A model generated the notes under the pieces. The model ran no database searches and was not told where the DNA came from. It was given only the letters and a program-made list of their open reading frames with translations. The position numbers were made by a program, and so were the translations under genes. Positions 34,875 through 37,833 of a stretch of DNA of 37,833 nucleotides are shown piece by piece. Source of the stretch: a virus. The stretch lies in the IMG/VR virus record IMGVR_UViG_3300028597_000044, positions 1-37,833 of that record. One strand, 5' to 3'. Numbering within the stretch: position 1 is the stretch's first letter; each line of letters begins with the position of its first letter.

Positions 34875-36947
34875 TTATCCGATGTAGTCCAGCGATTGAG
34901 TGGTTGCTGTTGCGCTGGTAATGCTCCCCGGCGCGGTGGCGGTGGTTCGAATGGCGATCTGGAACCAATCGCCGGGGGTGCCTCGTACTGGAAACGACAG
35001 GGTTGCCTTTGGCGCTTCGCCAGAAGGCAAGTTAAGAAGCTGGCTTGCCACCGTTACACTGGAAGAGTTCTGAAGCATCAGCTCAAAAATGCCGCCGTTG
35101 AAGCTGCTGTTCCCGATCACCGTTACCGAGATTTGCATGCGAGTTGCGCCCAGAGGCAATACCAGCCTATTTGGGTTGGCCACTGCCCAGCCGCCCTGGG
35201 AGTCTTCAACAAGCGCATCGAAGTTGATGAGCGTTGTTCCCGTGGACAATCCTAGTGAGGCGGTGCGCTGAGCCGTGGTAGTGCGCAGGTTTTGCGAGTA
35301 GATCCGCATGCCGCTCGGGATCCTCGCGCTGTACACCGACCCGTCAGGGTTAAGTGAGTCATCCGTGACAAAGTTGAACCGGAACTGGGTGTACGCAGGC
35401 TGGCCAGATGTGGCTGCATAGTTGGCGAAGTAGGCCGCGAAGTTGGCGATTTGGCCGCCTGCGTTGATCACATACGGAACCTCGATTGGCCCCGCGCAAT
35501 TCACAATACTGATGCGCTGTGGCACCTGCCCCTGAAGGGAAATGATCGCGGAGTCATTCGCAGCGCCTGGCCCGGCGAAGCACTCGCAGTCAACGAGCGA
35601 GACCGTGTTGCCGCGGAACGGGTAGGTAATCACCGGAGGCGCCAGCCAGTAAACGACCGGCATGCCTGCGAACTCACCGCCAAAGCGCGAGCCACGCGCA
35701 ACAAGCGATCCCTTGAATACGTCAACCCAGCGTGGCGCAGTGATCCGGTCAACGCCAAAAGTCCCCATCACGGGCACGCCGAACATGTTGTTTAGGTAAA
35801 GGTTCGGATAACCGTCGCAGCTGATCGAGCCGTTCTCAAAAACCGGCGTGCTTGGGGTGTAGTTTTCCTTCGAAACCAGAACCCAGCAGTCCTCGACGAT
35901 TGCCGAGTCGCAATAGTTGAGCAGCACCCGGCGCGGCTTGTAAAAGGCGCACTGCTTGATTGTCAGGTTTGCCGACAGGTGAGAGTTTGCGCCACCGGTT
36001 GGAAATGTCTTGATCGCAAAGTCAGAGCTGAGACTGAATGTGCAACGGTCAAACGTCCAGCGCGTTACGTCAATGTTGGCGTTCTGCAGCTTCGCATGGT
36101 GACGCCCCCCGACAAAGTTGATCCCGCGAATCTCCCACTGGTACGCCTCATTCACACCATTCAGGATGTCCTTGTTGGTGTCCGTCTGGATAAAGAAAGC
36201 ATTGTCGCCAACGAGCTTGAGATAAGAGCCGGCCGGGATGTCATCAGTCAGCTTGTACTTGCCTTTTGGGGCGCCAAGCTCGACCGACTGGCTTACGTAT
36301 CCGCCAGTGATAGCGCCCACCAAGGTCTGATACCCGCCAAAAGAGCACGCATATGTGACTGCGTTTCGGATCGCCGCAGTGTCATCGGTGGAGTTGTCAC
36401 CTTTTGCGCCGAACTGGCGGATGTTGCATTCGAATGGGTTGATGAACTTCCAGCGCCCACCATCTGCGCCGACCAGGATTGAGCCCCCGTTATCCACGCT
36501 GGTGGTGTCCGCCAGGTCGAGGTAATACTGCGCCGACCCGTCATCGCCGGCGACGTAATAACCCAGTGTCTGCGCGTTCTTGTAGACCGTTTTGTCGAGC
36601 GCCCGAACGGCGGCAACGTTCGGAACCTGGATTGATGCGCGGCTATACAGATCGGTGATCGCGCTCTGCAGCGAGCCGGCCAGGTCCGGAAGATATGCAT
36701 CCCAGATCTGAACCAGCGAAGCATCCTTTAACACTTGGCGATAGCTGCCGGACCCGTAAATGGAGGCCTCTCCCCTGGCATCCAGGATGATTGGATTGGT
36801 GTTGAGGATGGTTTGCGCTGCGTCTTGCCATGTATCCTTGGGCGTACTGGTGTTTGGTGAATAGAAAAACACCCGACCACCGGCCAGTGGATGCCCATTT
36901 GCATCTGTGAAAGCCTGCTTCCCGTTTTGCAGCAAGATGCCTGACAT
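34875..36947 (-). CDS. Tailspike with P22-like head-binding domain, 690 aa
   Basis: The N-terminal 110 residues (MSGILLQNGKQAFTDANGHP, GGRVFFYSPNTSTPKDTWQDA, NPIILDARGEASIYGSGSYRQVLKD) are the conserved head-binding domain of P22-type tailspikes. The DNA-distal part has a beta-helix start (NIRQFGAKGDNSTDDTAAIRNAV) and many beta-strand repeats, so a trimeric beta-helix with glycan-binding or glycosidase activity is expected. The ATG at 36947 with GGAG seven bases upstream is preferred. It follows the gp16-like gene after a 94-bp gap. The receptor (O-antigen or exopolysaccharide) cannot be read from sequence. Confidence 0.93.
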   Translation of the reverse strand: MSGILLQNGKQAFTDANGHPLAGGRVFFYSPNTSTPKDTWQDAAQTILNTNPIILDARGEASIYGSGSYRQVLKDASLVQIWDAYLPDLAGSLQSAITDLYSRASIQVPNVAAVRALDKTVYKNAQTLGYYVAGDDGSAQYYLDLADTTSVDNGGSILVGADGGRWKFINPFECNIRQFGAKGDNSTDDTAAIRNAVTYACSFGGYQTLVGAITGGYVSQSVELGAPKGKYKLTDDIPAGSYLKLVGDNAFFIQTDTNKDILNGVNEAYQWEIRGINFVGGRHHAKLQNANIDVTRWTFDRCTFSLSSDFAIKTFPTGGANSHLSANLTIKQCAFYKPRRVLLNYCDSAIVEDCWVLVSKENYTPSTPVFENGSISCDGYPNLYLNNMFGVPVMGTFGVDRITAPRWVDVFKGSLVARGSRFGGEFAGMPVVYWLAPPVITYPFRGNTVSLVDCECFAGPGAANDSAIISLQGQVPQRISIVNCAGPIEVPYVINAGGQIANFAAYFANYAATSGQPAYTQFRFNFVTDDSLNPDGSVYSARIPSGMRIYSQNLRTTTAQRTASLGLSTGTTLINFDALVEDSQGGWAVANPNRLVLPLGATRMQISVTVIGNSSFNGGIFELMLQNSSSVTVASQLLNLPSGEAPKATLSFPVRGTPGDWFQIAIRTTATAPGSITSATATTQSLDYIG

Positions 36948-37041
36948 GGCCGTTCTCCATAGAGGTTTTAAAGTGCGCCTACTTGACGCTGTTTTGCATG
37001 TGGTAACCGAGTACCAACAGCCATATTTCTGGATGTTCTGG

Positions 37042-37833
37042 CTATCTGTTGTTTCCAGCGCCAGACGTAGCGGCTGCTGGAGTAGCGCCCCCCGTCCGGC
37101 GAAGAATCTGCCCAAGTCCCTGCGGATCCGCTGACCGCATCTGTTTCAAAACCTCTGCACCTTTAGGGTTCAGCAAGAAGTCAATGAGCTGAGACTCAAT
37201 GGCCGGGCTTTGAGCATTCAGAGATCGACCAACAAGTCCGGCGGCATTTTGCCCCGCCAAGCCTCCAATCGCAGCGCCTGCTGGCCCACCCAAGGCGAAG
37301 CCAAGTGCGCCGCCAACTGCACCAGGGGTGACAGGCGCGGCAATGCTCAGCGGGCCGGGCATCATTGCGCCAATCAGCTGATTTGTTGCCAGGTTCTGGA
37401 ACGTGTCCGAACCCCGTACTTTCCCGGCGGCCGTACCAGATTCGCGCTGCAGATCTTTGTGCAAATTGCGCAGCATCTGCATCTGCTCGTCGCTGATCGA
37501 CTTCGCTTCATTTGCACCAGGTGCCTTGCGCATCTTCTCGATTTTCAGCAGCGCGTTTTTCATGGATGGCAGCGTGATTCGCTGCGATGATGCATCCGTG
37601 AGATTCAGGCCTTGCAGGTAGTTCTGCGCGTCGATCGGCTTTGACATTTCGGCATAGGTCTGCCGGTATTGCGCGAAACCCGGGGCTGCCTTTTCCATCG
37701 CGTCATCAAGCGCATCTCGCACTTGGATCAGCTCACGGGATGCGAGCTGCGCCTCTGAGTTATCCTTGCCGGCAACCTTTTCGAGCTGATCGCCAATCGA
37801 CTTGCGCAAGCCATAGAGCTGGGCTACATCCGA
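37042..37833 (-). CDS. gp16-like DNA ejection protein (C-terminal part, continues from 1-1855)
   Basis: This segment encodes the end of the 839-residue protein and joins at base 1 after removal of the 127-base overlap (37707-37833 repeats 1-127). It is Ala/Gly-rich with helices (LASRELIQVRDALDDAMEKA) and a Gly/Ala/Pro-rich hydrophobic region (GPLSIAAPVTPGAVGGALGFALGGPAGAAIGGLAG) that could insert into membrane, and a C-terminus ending in ATSGAGNNR. Such glycine-zipper stretches are usual in ejection proteins. The stop is a TAG at 37042-37044. Confidence 0.9.
   Translation of the reverse strand, partial: SDVAQLYGLRKSIGDQLEKVAGKDNSEAQLASRELIQVRDALDDAMEKAAPGFAQYRQTYAEMSKPIDAQNYLQGLNLTDASSQRITLPSMKNALLKIEKMRKAPGANEAKSISDEQMQMLRNLHKDLQRESGTAAGKVRGSDTFQNLATNQLIGAMMPGPLSIAAPVTPGAVGGALGFALGGPAGAAIGGLAGQNAAGLVGRSLNAQSPAIESQLIDFLLNPKGAEVLKQMRSADPQGLGQILRRTGGATPAAATSGAGNNR
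37707..37833. repeat. 127-bp direct terminal repeat, right copy
   Basis: Identical to 1-127; marks the circular join of the assembly. See the left copy. Confidence 0.95.

Noticed and set aside
36948-37115. Longer N-terminus for the tailspike
   Set aside because: The conserved head-binding domain starts at MSGILLQNG (36947) with GGAG at good spacing; the extension overlaps the end of the ejection-protein gene.

Overview
The window is the complete genome of a tailed phage with short-tail (podovirus, P22-like) virion genes, most likely infecting a Pseudomonas or a close relative. The type of phage is read from the gene content: P22-type portal, P22-type coat with an inserted domain, gp4 and gp10 tail-accessory proteins, three ejection proteins and a tailspike with a P22-like head-binding domain. 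The host is inferred from GC-rich codon use and the style of the small accessory genes; no host sequence is present. The first 127 bases (1-127) and last 127 bases (37707-37833) are identical, so the molecule is a circular or circularly permuted assembly of 37,706 unique bases, cut inside one gene.

There are two transcription blocks. A switch region (21657-21831) carries two divergent sigma70-like promoters around an inverted repeat. Rightward (+, 21832-32955) runs an accessory and recombination operon. It starts with many tiny, mostly stop/start-overlapping genes, beginning with a 39-residue basic peptide, and includes an ASCH-domain protein, a cytosine-methyltransferase-like protein and Ea22-like proteins. 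A three-way-junction RNA candidate follows, then a YqaJ-type exonuclease, RecT, a protein with two FtsK-gamma-like winged helices, an SbcC/Rad50-like ATPase, an Arc-like ribbon-helix-helix protein and more small genes. A bidirectional hairpin terminator at 32957-32982 ends the block.

Leftward (-) the first genes are a small XRE-family regulator, a membrane protein, a replication initiator with four 11-bp iterons inside its own gene (a lambda-style origin), a DnaB-like helicase, small accessory genes, a RusA-like protein and two tRNA genes (Thr-CGT and Asn-GTT). A roughly 360-bp stretch without a convincing gene and two tandem terminators follow. The late operon then runs: small protein, XhlA-like membrane protein, TerS, TerL, portal, small head protein, scaffold, coat, small acidic protein, gp4-like, gp10-like, fibre/needle-slot protein, small virion protein, 2OG-Fe(II) oxygenase, GNAT acetyltransferase, the gp7-, gp20- and gp16-like ejection proteins (the last with a lytic transglycosylase domain and split by the window ends), tailspike, holin, lysozyme, Rz/Rz1 spanins and two small tail proteins.

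The genes fit together as a headful-packaging phage with its own initiator, helicase and single-strand-annealing recombination. No integrase, excisionase or large CI-type repressor was recognised, so the lifestyle is uncertain despite the lambdoid-looking switch. The most interesting items are the structured RNA at 26736-26814, the intragenic iterons, the double FtsK-gamma-like protein, the oxygenase/acetyltransferase pair among the virion genes, the terminator-guarded late operon, a shared translation leader before four genes, and a divergent tRNA-Thr.
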